From a bacterium (GTDB lineage Bacteria > UBA9089 > CG2-30-40-21 > SBAY01), in the NCBI GenBank assembly GCA_040757115.1, contig JBFLYA010000131.1:1-10607 (forward strand): 10,607 nt of DNA, given 5' to 3'. Shown piece by piece: positions 1-5,692 of this stretch. Each line of letters starts with the position of its first letter. Position 1 is the first letter of the stretch. A model generated the notes under the pieces. The model ran no database searches. It was not told where the DNA came from and worked only from the letters and a program-made list of their open reading frames with translations. The translations under genes were made by a program, and so were the position numbers.

Positions 1-27
1 GAAATTTGCAATTGGGTCAGACAACTG

Positions 28-40
28 TTTTTCAAAGAGC
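28..40 (-). promoter_or_regulatory. boxA-like antitermination site of a probable rRNA operon leader
   Basis: Read leftward, this site is GCTCTTTGAAAAA, followed a few bases later by TTGTCTGACC. That closely resembles the boxA region of bacterial rRNA leaders (E. coli GCTCTTTAACAA, followed by TCAGAC). It lies about 80 nt downstream of a strong leftward promoter and just after a stem-loop, which is the usual order in rrn leaders. The 16S gene itself would lie beyond the left edge and is not seen, so this is an inference from the leader alone. Confidence 0.55.
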
Positions 41-51
41 TTTTAATCTGG

Positions 52-102
52 AGTTATCAACAAGGCAAAACCGGAAAATCTATTGATTCTGTGTTGACAA
101 CT
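52..102 (-). other. stem-loop in the probable rRNA leader (boxB-like position)
   Basis: On the minus strand, AGTTGTCAACA (102-92) can pair with TGTTGATAACT (62-52), giving an 11-bp stem with one G-U pair and a loop of about 29 nt. It sits just upstream of the boxA-like site, where rrn leaders often carry boxB or RNase III processing stems. There is no T-run after it, so it does not read as a terminator. Confidence 0.45.
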
Positions 103-128
103 CTCTAAAAAACGCAAAAGTTTAGTTT

Positions 129-157
129 ACTATATCACAAAAAATATACTTTGTCAA
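129..157 (-). promoter_or_regulatory. strong leftward promoter, probably of an rRNA operon
   Basis: On the minus strand, -35 TTGACA (157-152), a 17-bp spacer and -10 TATAGT (134-129) are seen, with an extended TGA just before the -10. Expected transcription start is near 122. No convincing reading frame follows, while a stem and a boxA-like site do, which favours a stable-RNA operon over a protein gene. Confidence 0.7.
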
Positions 158-179
158 CAGGCTTTCAATCGGCTACCAG

Positions 180-380
180 GTAACCGTTCAAGTAGTCCTT
201 TACCGCAGAGACGCAAGAGTTCGCAGAGAAGACATAGAAATAAAGTAACTATTCAGCCACTGATTAACACGGATAAAAAAATAAAATCAGTGTTTCATCT
301 GTGTCCATCTGTGGCTGAATAGTTACCAATAAATTTTAATTTTTTCTCTGCGTCTCTGTGCCTCTGCGGTGAACAGTTAC
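180..380. repeat. nested palindromic repeat element (three concentric inverted repeats)
   Basis: The outermost arms are GTAACCGTTCA (180-190) and the inverse of GTAACTGTTCA (370-380). Inside these are arms of an eight-base-like degenerate unit (CGCAGAGA type), at 202-231 and 343-370. Innermost is a pair starting GTAACTATTCAGCCAC, at 245-274 and 286-326. The inner and outer pairs share the same terminus type. The element fills the gap between the 3' end of the membrane-protein gene, whose stop codon lies inside the right outer arm, and the probable rRNA promoter. Related half-elements occur at 10294-10350. There is no T-run, so it is not a classical intrinsic terminator, but it could form a large RNA or DNA hairpin. 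Confidence 0.85.
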
Positions 381-859
381 GCTACCAGAAACTGATTGAC
401 AATTTTTTGCCACTTCTCTTGTTTCGGAAAACAAATAAGGAATAAAACAAAAGATAGCCCGATTAAAAAATAAAATTCTCCTAACAGGCTACCTATTAAA
501 AATAAAACAAGGCCGTATAAAGCAATGGTTTCACATAAAGCAAAGATAAGGATGTTTCCCGAGATTAATGGTCTTATAATTTCATCAATTTTAGATTCTG
601 ATGTTAATGGAATTTTACCGGAATTATCTAAAAACCTTTTCAGGATAAGAATAACCACTATGGTTAAAGCAGAGATTAAATAAAGTATGTTTTTAAGCCA
701 GTCAAATTCTTTGAATTTAACTAAACCTTCAAAAGAGAAGTGGTGAAGTATATTTGGGATAAACAGATAAATAATCAACGAAAGGATATTGGCAAAATAT
801 ACTATTCGAATAGTTAAAAGGGCATGGTTAAATTTAGTTTTTGAAGTTGGTTCTAACAT
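377..859 (-). CDS. four-helix integral membrane protein of unknown function
   Basis: A 160-residue protein with four predicted membrane segments at about residues 14-36, 57-76, 99-124 and 127-144. A soluble stretch of about 22 residues lies between helices 2 and 3, and the C-terminal tail is basic. Helix 3 carries a buried acidic residue (E110) in ALCETIALYGLVLF, which resembles the outer helix of ATP synthase subunit c. The surrounding architecture is not that of subunit c, so this is only a resemblance. The ATG at 859 has a good Shine-Dalgarno (AGGAGAG, 5-nt spacing), which supports the start. The last residues and the TAA lie at the edge of the 180-380 repeat. The gene is downstream of mutL on the same strand, but more than 400 bp of repeats lies between, and I see no promoter of its own. 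Function unknown. Confidence 0.75.
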   Translation of the reverse strand: MLEPTSKTKFNHALLTIRIVYFANILSLIIYLFIPNILHHFSFEGLVKFKEFDWLKNILYLISALTIVVILILKRFLDNSGKIPLTSESKIDEIIRPLISGNILIFALCETIALYGLVLFLIGSLLGEFYFLIGLSFVLFLICFPKQEKWQKIVNQFLVA

Positions 860-864
860 TGTAT

Positions 865-871
865 CTCTCCT
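865..871 (-). promoter_or_regulatory. Shine-Dalgarno site of the 160-residue membrane protein, inside a repeat module end
   Basis: On the minus strand the site reads AGGAGAG, 5 nt before the ATG at 859. The same bases form the end of the repeat module whose right terminus is TCTCCTGAAAAT (866-877), as also seen at the end of the full copy at 962-1013. The ribosome binding site therefore appears to be supplied by, or to have been captured from, the repeat. Confidence 0.55.
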
Positions 872-961
872 GAAAATAGTTAATTAGAGATTAGAGAATT
901 AGTGAATTAGAACCTGCACTCTTGCTAATCTCTAATCTCCAATCTCTAATCTCTATGCTCA

Positions 962-1013
962 ATTTTCATCCTCGTTTGTGAACCGCAGGTTCATGCCTGG
1001 TTCTCCTGAAAAT
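962..1013. repeat. 52-bp repeat module, copy A
   Basis: It begins ATTTTCATC and ends CTCCTGAAAAT, so its 7-bp termini are inverted (ATTTTCA/TGAAAAT). Near the middle is a perfect small hairpin, GAACC-GCA-GGTTC. Copy B at 1121-1172 has the same length and about 70% identity. Confidence 0.7.
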
Positions 1014-1120
1014 AATCCGCAGATTTCGCAGATTACACAGATTTTTATTTTTTTATCTCCCCACTGGCGGGAGATTAAGAGGTTAGGGGATTCTTTTATT
1101 CCCGAATCCCGAGTCCCTTA

Positions 1121-1172
1121 ATTTTCATCGTCATTTGTGCCTTGGAGGGGCATGTCCGTTTCCCCTGAAAAT
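1121..1172. repeat. 52-bp repeat module, copy B
   Basis: It aligns without gaps to copy A over all 52 positions and has the same inverted termini. The central stem differs at four of five positions, but GCCTT-GGA-GGGGC still pairs through C-G and G-U pairs. Conserved pairing despite changed bases suggests that the folded form matters. It sits in the loop of the CGGGACT inverted repeat. Confidence 0.7.
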
Positions 1173-1212
1173 CGGGACTCGGGACTTGGGGTTCGGGACT
1201 CGGGAAGGCTGG

Positions 1213-1244
1213 TAGCCGCAGGCTTCAGCCTGATTTCACCTGAA
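1213..1244. repeat. partial module, copy C
   Basis: This resembles the right two-thirds of modules A and B. A central stem AGCC-GCA-GGCT is followed by a TTCAGCCTG-type segment and then CACCTGAA. It ends 18 bp before the mutL stop codon. Confidence 0.5.
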
Positions 1245-1262
1245 GCATCAAACCCTTGTTAC

Positions 1263-3005
1263 TTAAATTCTCATAAATCGTTTCTCCAGTTCATTTAAAC
1301 TCATCTTGATTATTACTGGTCTGCCGTGTGGGCAGGTAAAAGGTAATTGTGTTTGTGATAATTGTAAAATCAATGCCTCTATTTCCTGTTGAACTAATTT
1401 ATCACCAGCTTTTATGGCACAGTGGCAACTCATTGAGATAAGTATCTTCTCTCGAATTTCTTGAGGTGTCTTACTCCTTTCTATTGTTTGAATTTCATAA
1501 ATAAGTTCAAAAATTAACTCCCTGGGCTCTCCTTTTTCTAATGCGGCGGGAACAGAACGAACAATAAATGAATTCTGTCCAAATTCTTCTATCTCAAACC
1601 CTAATGAATTAAAAATAGGTAGATTTTGAACCAGAACCGCTGTCTCTTTATAATCCGTCTCAAGGGTAATGGGGATTAGTAGAATTTGTGCAGGTAAAAT
1701 CCGTTCATCAATGGCTTCCTTCATTAATTTCTCATAAAGGACTCGTTCATGAGCCGCATGCTGGTCAATGATAAAAATATCCTCTTTACCCTGAGCAATA
1801 ATATAGGTATTAAATACCTGACCAATAACCTGTAATTCAGCAGGAAGTGATAAGTGAGGAGAGGGTAGGGGAGGTATGGTTAGTGGTGAGGGTGGCGTCA
1901 TAGTAGGTGTTTGTTTAATTGTGTAATCTGGAAGAGGTATTTCCTGTTGCATCATTGGTTGAGGTTTGACCCACTGTGTTTGAACTTCAGGAGGTCGGAC
2001 ATCAGGTATTAAACTCGCCCTGGATAGGGTGTTTCGGATTGCCTCTACCAATAAATTATGCACCTCATTCTCATTATGAAATCGTATCTCCCGTTTTGTG
2101 GGATGAACATTTACATCTACTTTGTCAGGGGCGATGTTTATAAAAATTATAACGATGGGGTGTTTATCTTTAGGAAGTAATGTATGATACCCTTGATAAA
2201 TAGCATGGGTAACAGTTTTATTCATCACATAACGGTAATTAACAAATATAGATTGGAGATTTCTATCAGGACGGGTATGAATCGGTTTGGCTAAAAAACC
2301 ACTTACTTCAAGCAGATTACTTTTAAATTCAATCGGCAAAATGTCTTGTGATAATTCTTTTCCTAAAAAGTGAAGTATTCTTTCTTTAAAATCCGAACTG
2401 GCGGCAACATTGATTATCTCCTGATTATTATGAATTAATCTAAATGAAACCTGCGGATGACTGAGTGCATTTTGATAGACAACATCATTGATATGAGCGA
2501 TTTCGGTGATATTAGTTTTAAGGAATTTTTTTCGAGCCGGGGTATTGAAGAATAAATTTTCAACTTCAATTACCGTGCCTATTGCCGCACCTATTTCGGT
2601 TACCTCTTTGATTTTACCACCCTCAAGTTTGACTGATGTGCCAGAAATACTCTCTTTGGGTCGGGTAATAAGTTTGATTTGAGAGACAGCGGCAATACTG
2701 GGTAATGCCTCCCCTCTAAAACCAAAAGAACAAATTGCATCTAAGTCTTTTGCAGTAGAAATTTTACTTGTAGCAAATCGCTCAAAAGCTAATACAGCGT
2801 CTTCTTTACTCATCCCCTCGCCATTATCCGAGACTCGGATGAGACTTTTTCCGCCATCAATCACTTCAACCACAACTTTTGTGCTTTTGGCATCAAGTGA
2901 ATTTTCGACTAATTCCTTGACAACAGATGCCGGTCTTTGCACCACTTCACCTGCGGCGATTTTATTCGCAATTTCCTCTGGTAAAATTTTAATCCTTGAA
3001 CTCAT
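1263..3005 (-). CDS. mutL: DNA mismatch repair protein MutL (endonuclease type)
   Basis: A 580-residue MutL of normal length. The N-terminal GHKL ATPase motifs are all present: KELVENSLDA at 30-39 (E31 matches the catalytic Glu29 of E. coli; N35 binds Mg), DNGEG at 60-64, GFRGEA at 95-100, NTPARKKFL at 154-162 and VDVNVHPTKREIRF at 296-309. A proline-rich linker spans about 335-388. The C-terminal dimerisation domain has the metal-binding endonuclease motif DQHAAHERVLYE (414-425), CHCAIKAGD (527-535) and CPHGRPV (558-564). MutL homologues with this motif nick the new strand themselves, working with MutS and the clamp in the absence of MutH. The start fits the family (MSSRIKILP), although only GAGGG directly abuts the ATG and the promoter is very close. 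mutS is not in the window. Confidence 0.97.
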   Translation of the reverse strand: MSSRIKILPEEIANKIAAGEVVQRPASVVKELVENSLDAKSTKVVVEVIDGGKSLIRVSDNGEGMSKEDAVLAFERFATSKISTAKDLDAICSFGFRGEALPSIAAVSQIKLITRPKESISGTSVKLEGGKIKEVTEIGAAIGTVIEVENLFFNTPARKKFLKTNITEIAHINDVVYQNALSHPQVSFRLIHNNQEIINVAASSDFKERILHFLGKELSQDILPIEFKSNLLEVSGFLAKPIHTRPDRNLQSIFVNYRYVMNKTVTHAIYQGYHTLLPKDKHPIVIIFINIAPDKVDVNVHPTKREIRFHNENEVHNLLVEAIRNTLSRASLIPDVRPPEVQTQWVKPQPMMQQEIPLPDYTIKQTPTMTPPSPLTIPPLPSPHLSLPAELQVIGQVFNTYIIAQGKEDIFIIDQHAAHERVLYEKLMKEAIDERILPAQILLIPITLETDYKETAVLVQNLPIFNSLGFEIEEFGQNSFIVRSVPAALEKGEPRELIFELIYEIQTIERSKTPQEIREKILISMSCHCAIKAGDKLVQQEIEALILQLSQTQLPFTCPHGRPVIIKMSLNELEKRFMRI

Positions 3006-3017
3006 CCCTCAACTTTT

Positions 3018-3046
3018 ATTGTATAATATTCATTTTATAATGTCAA
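3018..3046 (-). promoter_or_regulatory. mutL promoter, near-leaderless
   Basis: On the minus strand, -35 TTGACA (3046-3041), a 17-bp spacer and -10 TACAAT (3023-3018) are seen. The expected start of transcription is about 6 nt before the mutL ATG, so the mRNA would have almost no leader and no usable Shine-Dalgarno. It is arranged back to back with the radical SAM promoter. Confidence 0.65.
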
Positions 3047-3057
3047 CTAAAAAATAG

Positions 3058-3086
3058 TTGCAAAGTAGAATTATTTGTGATATAGT
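3058..3086 (+). promoter_or_regulatory. promoter of the radical SAM gene, leaderless
   Basis: TTGCAA (3058-3063), a 17-bp spacer and TATAGT (3081-3086) are seen, with TGA just before the -10 as an extended element. Only 9 nt separate the -10 from the ATG at 3096, so transcription should start 2-4 nt before the ATG. No Shine-Dalgarno is present. Confidence 0.6.
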
Positions 3087-3095
3087 TAATCTACG

Positions 3096-4505
3096 ATGAA
3101 AATCTTATTAATCTCTCCACCTAAAATGAAAACACAGGATTCCCCCTTAATTGTCTTCGAAGAGGTGCCAAAATACTATCCTCCACTGGATTTGATGTCT
3201 ATTGCGGCTTGTTTGAAGAAAGATTATGATGTAGAAATTCTGGATGCACAGGTCTTAAATCTGAGTTATGAGGACATTCGTCAGGAAATAATAGCTAAAT
3301 CCCCAAATATTATTGGAATCAAAACAACTATCTACACATTATTAGAAACGATTGATGTCGCTAAACTAATAAAAGAAATAGACAATTCTATCCATATAAA
3401 TTTATGCGGTCCTCATACTCATATTTTTCCAGAAATAATTAATTTACCCTGTATTGATTCATTAATTATTGGTGAAGAAGAGATTGTTTTTAGTCAATTA
3501 GTAAATTCTTTTCATAATCTAAGTCAGATAAAAGGTATAATTTATAAAGAGAATGGTCAAATTATTCACAGTCCTTCCCAGGAGGTAATTTTCAATCTTG
3601 ATTCTTTACCTTATCCGGCTCGGGAGATGACTCCATACAAAAAATACACGATTAATTCAAACACGATTTTTACCACGATATTAAGTAGTCGGGGATGTCC
3701 TTATGATTGTCTTGAGTGTCATTTGCCTGCATTTAGTAAGAGTTTTCGAACAAGAAGCAGTGTGAATGTAGTTAATGAAATACAAGAATGTTTAAAATTA
3801 GGTATTCAGGAGTTTATCTTTGTTGATGATGTGTTCACACTTAATCGCAAACGGGTTTTTGAACTATGCGACGAAATCATAAGACGGAATCTAAAGATTA
3901 AATGGCGGATTAACGCCAGAGCCAATAATATCGATTATAGTCTGGTATTAAAATTAAAGGAGGCAGGTTGTCATTGGATTCATTATGAAATGACGAGTGG
4001 TGTGCAGAGTATGTTAGATTTTTTAAAAAAAGAAATTACTCTAAAGCAAATCCAATACGCTATTAAAGTCACTCAGGATGTCCGAATAACCAGTTCTGTA
4101 GATATTATCCTTGGATTACCTGCACAAACAAAAGAAGATGTTCAGGCGACTCTCAGAGTTGTTAATAAAATTAATCCTGATTTTGTCAATTTTCTGCTTA
4201 ATCTTCCATATCTAGGTCCGGAGGGTTCAAAAATCCTTATGTGGACACAAGAAACCAGTCTATCTCATTATTACAGGCATCTAAATCTTTTCTTTGATTC
4301 TAATCTGGAATTTCCGTTACATCAAAATATCGATGAACTGATAACGCTATTAAAACTTGCCTATAAAAAATTTTACTTCAGACCAGGCTTTTTTATTAAA
4401 CAGTCTTTAACTTCACATTCCTATGATGTGTTTAAAAAGCGGATAAAGATTAGCCTTAAGGTAATGGTCAGTGAAATGGGGGATTCTCCTGAAAGTAGGA
4501 AGTAG
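3096..4505 (+). CDS. radical SAM protein with N-terminal cobalamin-binding-type domain
   Basis: A 469-residue class-B-type radical SAM protein. Residues 1-160 resemble the Rossmann-like B12-binding domain (MKILLISPP start, CGPHTHIFPE at 104-113, IIGEEE at 124-129), but the DxHxxG lower-ligand motif is absent, as is common in this class. The radical SAM core follows, with the cluster motif CPYDCLEC (201-208; C201, C205, C208), FVDDVF at 242-247, RINARAN at 271-277 and DIILGLPAQT at 336-345. The usual G-x-E-S-G motif is altered to EMTSG (298-302). Such proteins carry out methylation, methylthiolation or ring chemistry on varied substrates; the substrate cannot be read here. The last five or six residues (around SPESRK) and the stop are encoded by the edge of a repeat. 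The gene stands alone, with no pathway partners next to it. Confidence 0.88.
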   Translation: MKILLISPPKMKTQDSPLIVFEEVPKYYPPLDLMSIAACLKKDYDVEILDAQVLNLSYEDIRQEIIAKSPNIIGIKTTIYTLLETIDVAKLIKEIDNSIHINLCGPHTHIFPEIINLPCIDSLIIGEEEIVFSQLVNSFHNLSQIKGIIYKENGQIIHSPSQEVIFNLDSLPYPAREMTPYKKYTINSNTIFTTILSSRGCPYDCLECHLPAFSKSFRTRSSVNVVNEIQECLKLGIQEFIFVDDVFTLNRKRVFELCDEIIRRNLKIKWRINARANNIDYSLVLKLKEAGCHWIHYEMTSGVQSMLDFLKKEITLKQIQYAIKVTQDVRITSSVDIILGLPAQTKEDVQATLRVVNKINPDFVNFLLNLPYLGPEGSKILMWTQETSLSHYYRHLNLFFDSNLEFPLHQNIDELITLLKLAYKKFYFRPGFFIKQSLTSHSYDVFKKRIKISLKVMVSEMGDSPESRK

Positions 4506-4655
4506 GAGAGTAGGAGAGTAGGAAAGTAGGAAAGGGGGAGACATTGCCCCCAGAAGAGGAATACCGTGCACATCCTTTATCCCTTTCCTACTTACCTACT
4601 ACCTACTTGCCTACTATTTTCATTGCTCTGTCCTCCGCAGGTTAATGTTTATTCC
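4484..4655. repeat. palindromic repeat between convergent genes (GTAGGAA heptamer type)
   Basis: A module end TTCTCCTGAAA (4484-4494) is followed by GTAGGAA/GTAGGAGA units (4495-4533), a small GGGGG/CCCCC hairpin (4534-4551), a spacer, and the inverted arm of CCTACTT-type units (4581-4616). Then comes ATTTTCAT and a degenerate copy of the 52-bp module that includes CCGCAGGTTAATG (4616 to about 4655). The left edge overlaps the end of the radical SAM coding sequence. The right edge is about 33 bp from the stop of the hydrolase gene. It occupies nearly the whole convergent gap. Confidence 0.8.
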
Positions 4656-4687
4656 CCCAAATAACTGACGTATTACGCCTTAAGACA

Positions 4688-5440
4688 TTAAAGATTTAAT
4701 CTCATCAAATCTTCAGATAATAAAAATTCGCCTGAGTAGTGCTTTTTGCATTGAGCGGCTAAATCATAATCATCACATAAAGGATAAAAATGGGTCAGGA
4801 CTAATTTTTTACAATTAGACTCACTGGCAATCTTAGCGGCAAAATAAGGTGTAAGATGTCCTTCAACCTTAATCTCATCAGGAAAGGCACATTCCAAAAT
4901 TAATAAATCCGTGTTTTGAGCCAATTTAACTATCTGCGGACAATAATCTGTATCACCAGAGATAGTTACACTTTTGCCCTCTTTGGTCTGGAATCTGTAA
5001 CCAACACTATTTTCACTGTGGATGATAGGCATTGTCTTTAATCGCCAATTATCAAATTCAATCTCATTATCACGCACTTCTGTAAGGAAGAGATTATAAC
5101 TTTGTGGGGTAATCCAATCACCATATACTTTAAGTAGTCTATCATAGAAATCTTTAAACCCAACAGGTCCGATTACTTTCAGGTCATTTTCTCTTAATCG
5201 TACTGGATTTTTGTAGGCAAAAAGGAATGAGACAAAATCAATCGTATGGTCTGGATGAAGATGGGTGTAAAGTAGATAATCAATTTCTAAATAATCTAAC
5301 TGTGCCTCTAATAATTTCCTTAGTGTTCCAGAACCACTATCAATGAGGATATTTTGATTTTCAATCTTTAAAAATATAGCCGGCGATGCCCGTTTTAAAG
5401 TAGGGATAGCCGTTCCTGAGCCAATAATGATTATTTCCAT
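4688..5440 (-). CDS. metallo-beta-lactamase-fold hydrolase, RNase Z-related superfamily
   Basis: A 250-residue protein beginning MEIIIIGSGTAIP, typical of the RNase Z/YhfI/cyclic-phosphodiesterase branch of MBL hydrolases. Metal ligands visible are H60, H62, D64 and H65 in THLHPDH, H141 in IIHSENSVGYR, D163 in SGDTD and H217 in LTHFYP. The HLTP motif at 195-198 is also typical. It lacks a clear RNase Z flexible arm and is about 50 residues shorter than standard RNase Z, so a small-molecule phosphodiesterase or general MBL hydrolase is more likely than a tRNA 3'-endonuclease. It is cytoplasmic (no signal peptide). The start is supported by the family N-terminus; there is no Shine-Dalgarno. It is a single gene flanked by repeats on both sides. 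Confidence 0.85.
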   Translation of the reverse strand: MEIIIIGSGTAIPTLKRASPAIFLKIENQNILIDSGSGTLRKLLEAQLDYLEIDYLLYTHLHPDHTIDFVSFLFAYKNPVRLRENDLKVIGPVGFKDFYDRLLKVYGDWITPQSYNLFLTEVRDNEIEFDNWRLKTMPIIHSENSVGYRFQTKEGKSVTISGDTDYCPQIVKLAQNTDLLILECAFPDEIKVEGHLTPYFAAKIASESNCKKLVLTHFYPLCDDYDLAAQCKKHYSGEFLLSEDLMRLNL

Positions 5441-5446
5441 AAGTAA

Positions 5447-5474
5447 AATATACTATCGAGGCTTATTATCTAAA
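5447..5474 (-). promoter_or_regulatory. possible promoter of the MBL hydrolase gene
   Basis: On the minus strand, TTTAGA (5474-5469), a 16-bp spacer and TATATT (5452-5447) are seen, 6 nt before the ATG. The mRNA would be leaderless. The -35 is a weak match and overlaps the left terminal repeat of the 5470-5679 element. Confidence 0.35.
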
Positions 5475-5679
5475 CTTTGGCAAAAAATATAAGAGACGAC
5501 AGGAAAAAACTTAAAATTTAAAACTAAAAATGCAAAACTCGTTTATAGTTTATAGTGTATAGTTTATAGTGTATAGTTTATAGTGTATAGTCCTTCCACT
5601 AACAACTATCAACTATAAACTATCAACGATTTTTAGTTTTAAGTTTTTCAAAGAAGTTTGCAAATTTGCCAAAGTTTAG
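5470..5679. repeat. 210-bp nested palindromic element with perfect 15-bp ends and GTTTATA heptamers
   Basis: The outer ends CTAAACTTTGGCAAA (5470-5484) and its exact inverse (5665-5679) form a perfect 15-bp terminal inverted repeat. Inside are A/T-rich arms of AAAACTTAAAACTAAAAAT type (about 5503-5531 and 5629-5648). The core has seven consecutive 7-bp units alternating GTTTATA and GTGTATA (5541-5589). A 10-bp spacer (5591-5600) separates these from an inverted arm of related heptamers (GTTGATA and GTTTATA, 5601-5628). No coding potential is seen. The element fills the gap between the TPR gene stop (13 bp away) and the hydrolase promoter. Confidence 0.9.
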
Positions 5680-5692
5680 TTATTATCTGCCC

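Larger units (their letters stand above)
866..1244. repeat. composite repeat block between mutL and the membrane-protein gene
   Basis: No gene is supported here. In order: a module end TCTCCTGAAAAT (866-877); an inverted repeat of degenerate TTAGAGA heptamers (880-956); a full 52-bp module (962-1013); a stretch of CGCAGATT-type repeats (about 1014-1050); a 7-bp stem at 1055-1075; a CGGGACT-heptamer inverted repeat with arms 1100-1117 and 1173-1206; a second 52-bp module (1121-1172) sitting in the loop of that inverted repeat; and a third, partial module (1213-1244). The block starts 18 bp after the mutL stop. The modules and heptamer cassettes alternate, which suggests repeated insertion of one element into another. 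Confidence 0.75.

Noticed and set aside
1-108. Short plus-strand open frames entering from the left edge (stops at 86 and 108)
   Set aside because: Neither resembles a known protein, and the region is better explained as a leftward rRNA leader with promoter, stem and boxA.
1055-1075. Stem ATCTCCC/GGGAGAT downstream of mutL as an intrinsic terminator
   Set aside because: On the mutL strand the stem is followed by an A-run, not a T-run; the T-run lies on the wrong side.
2839-3057. Plus-strand open frame opposite the start of mutL
   Set aside because: It lies antisense to the conserved ATPase region of mutL, has no family features and no ribosome binding site; it is a shadow frame.
4688-5440. 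Calling the MBL hydrolase a true RNase Z acting on the nearby tRNA-His
   Set aside because: It is short and lacks a recognisable flexible arm, and the tRNA encodes CCA, which usually blocks RNase Z. Superfamily-level naming is safer.
5541-5590. Heptamer array as a CRISPR
   Set aside because: The units are 7 bp with no spacers and there are no cas genes.
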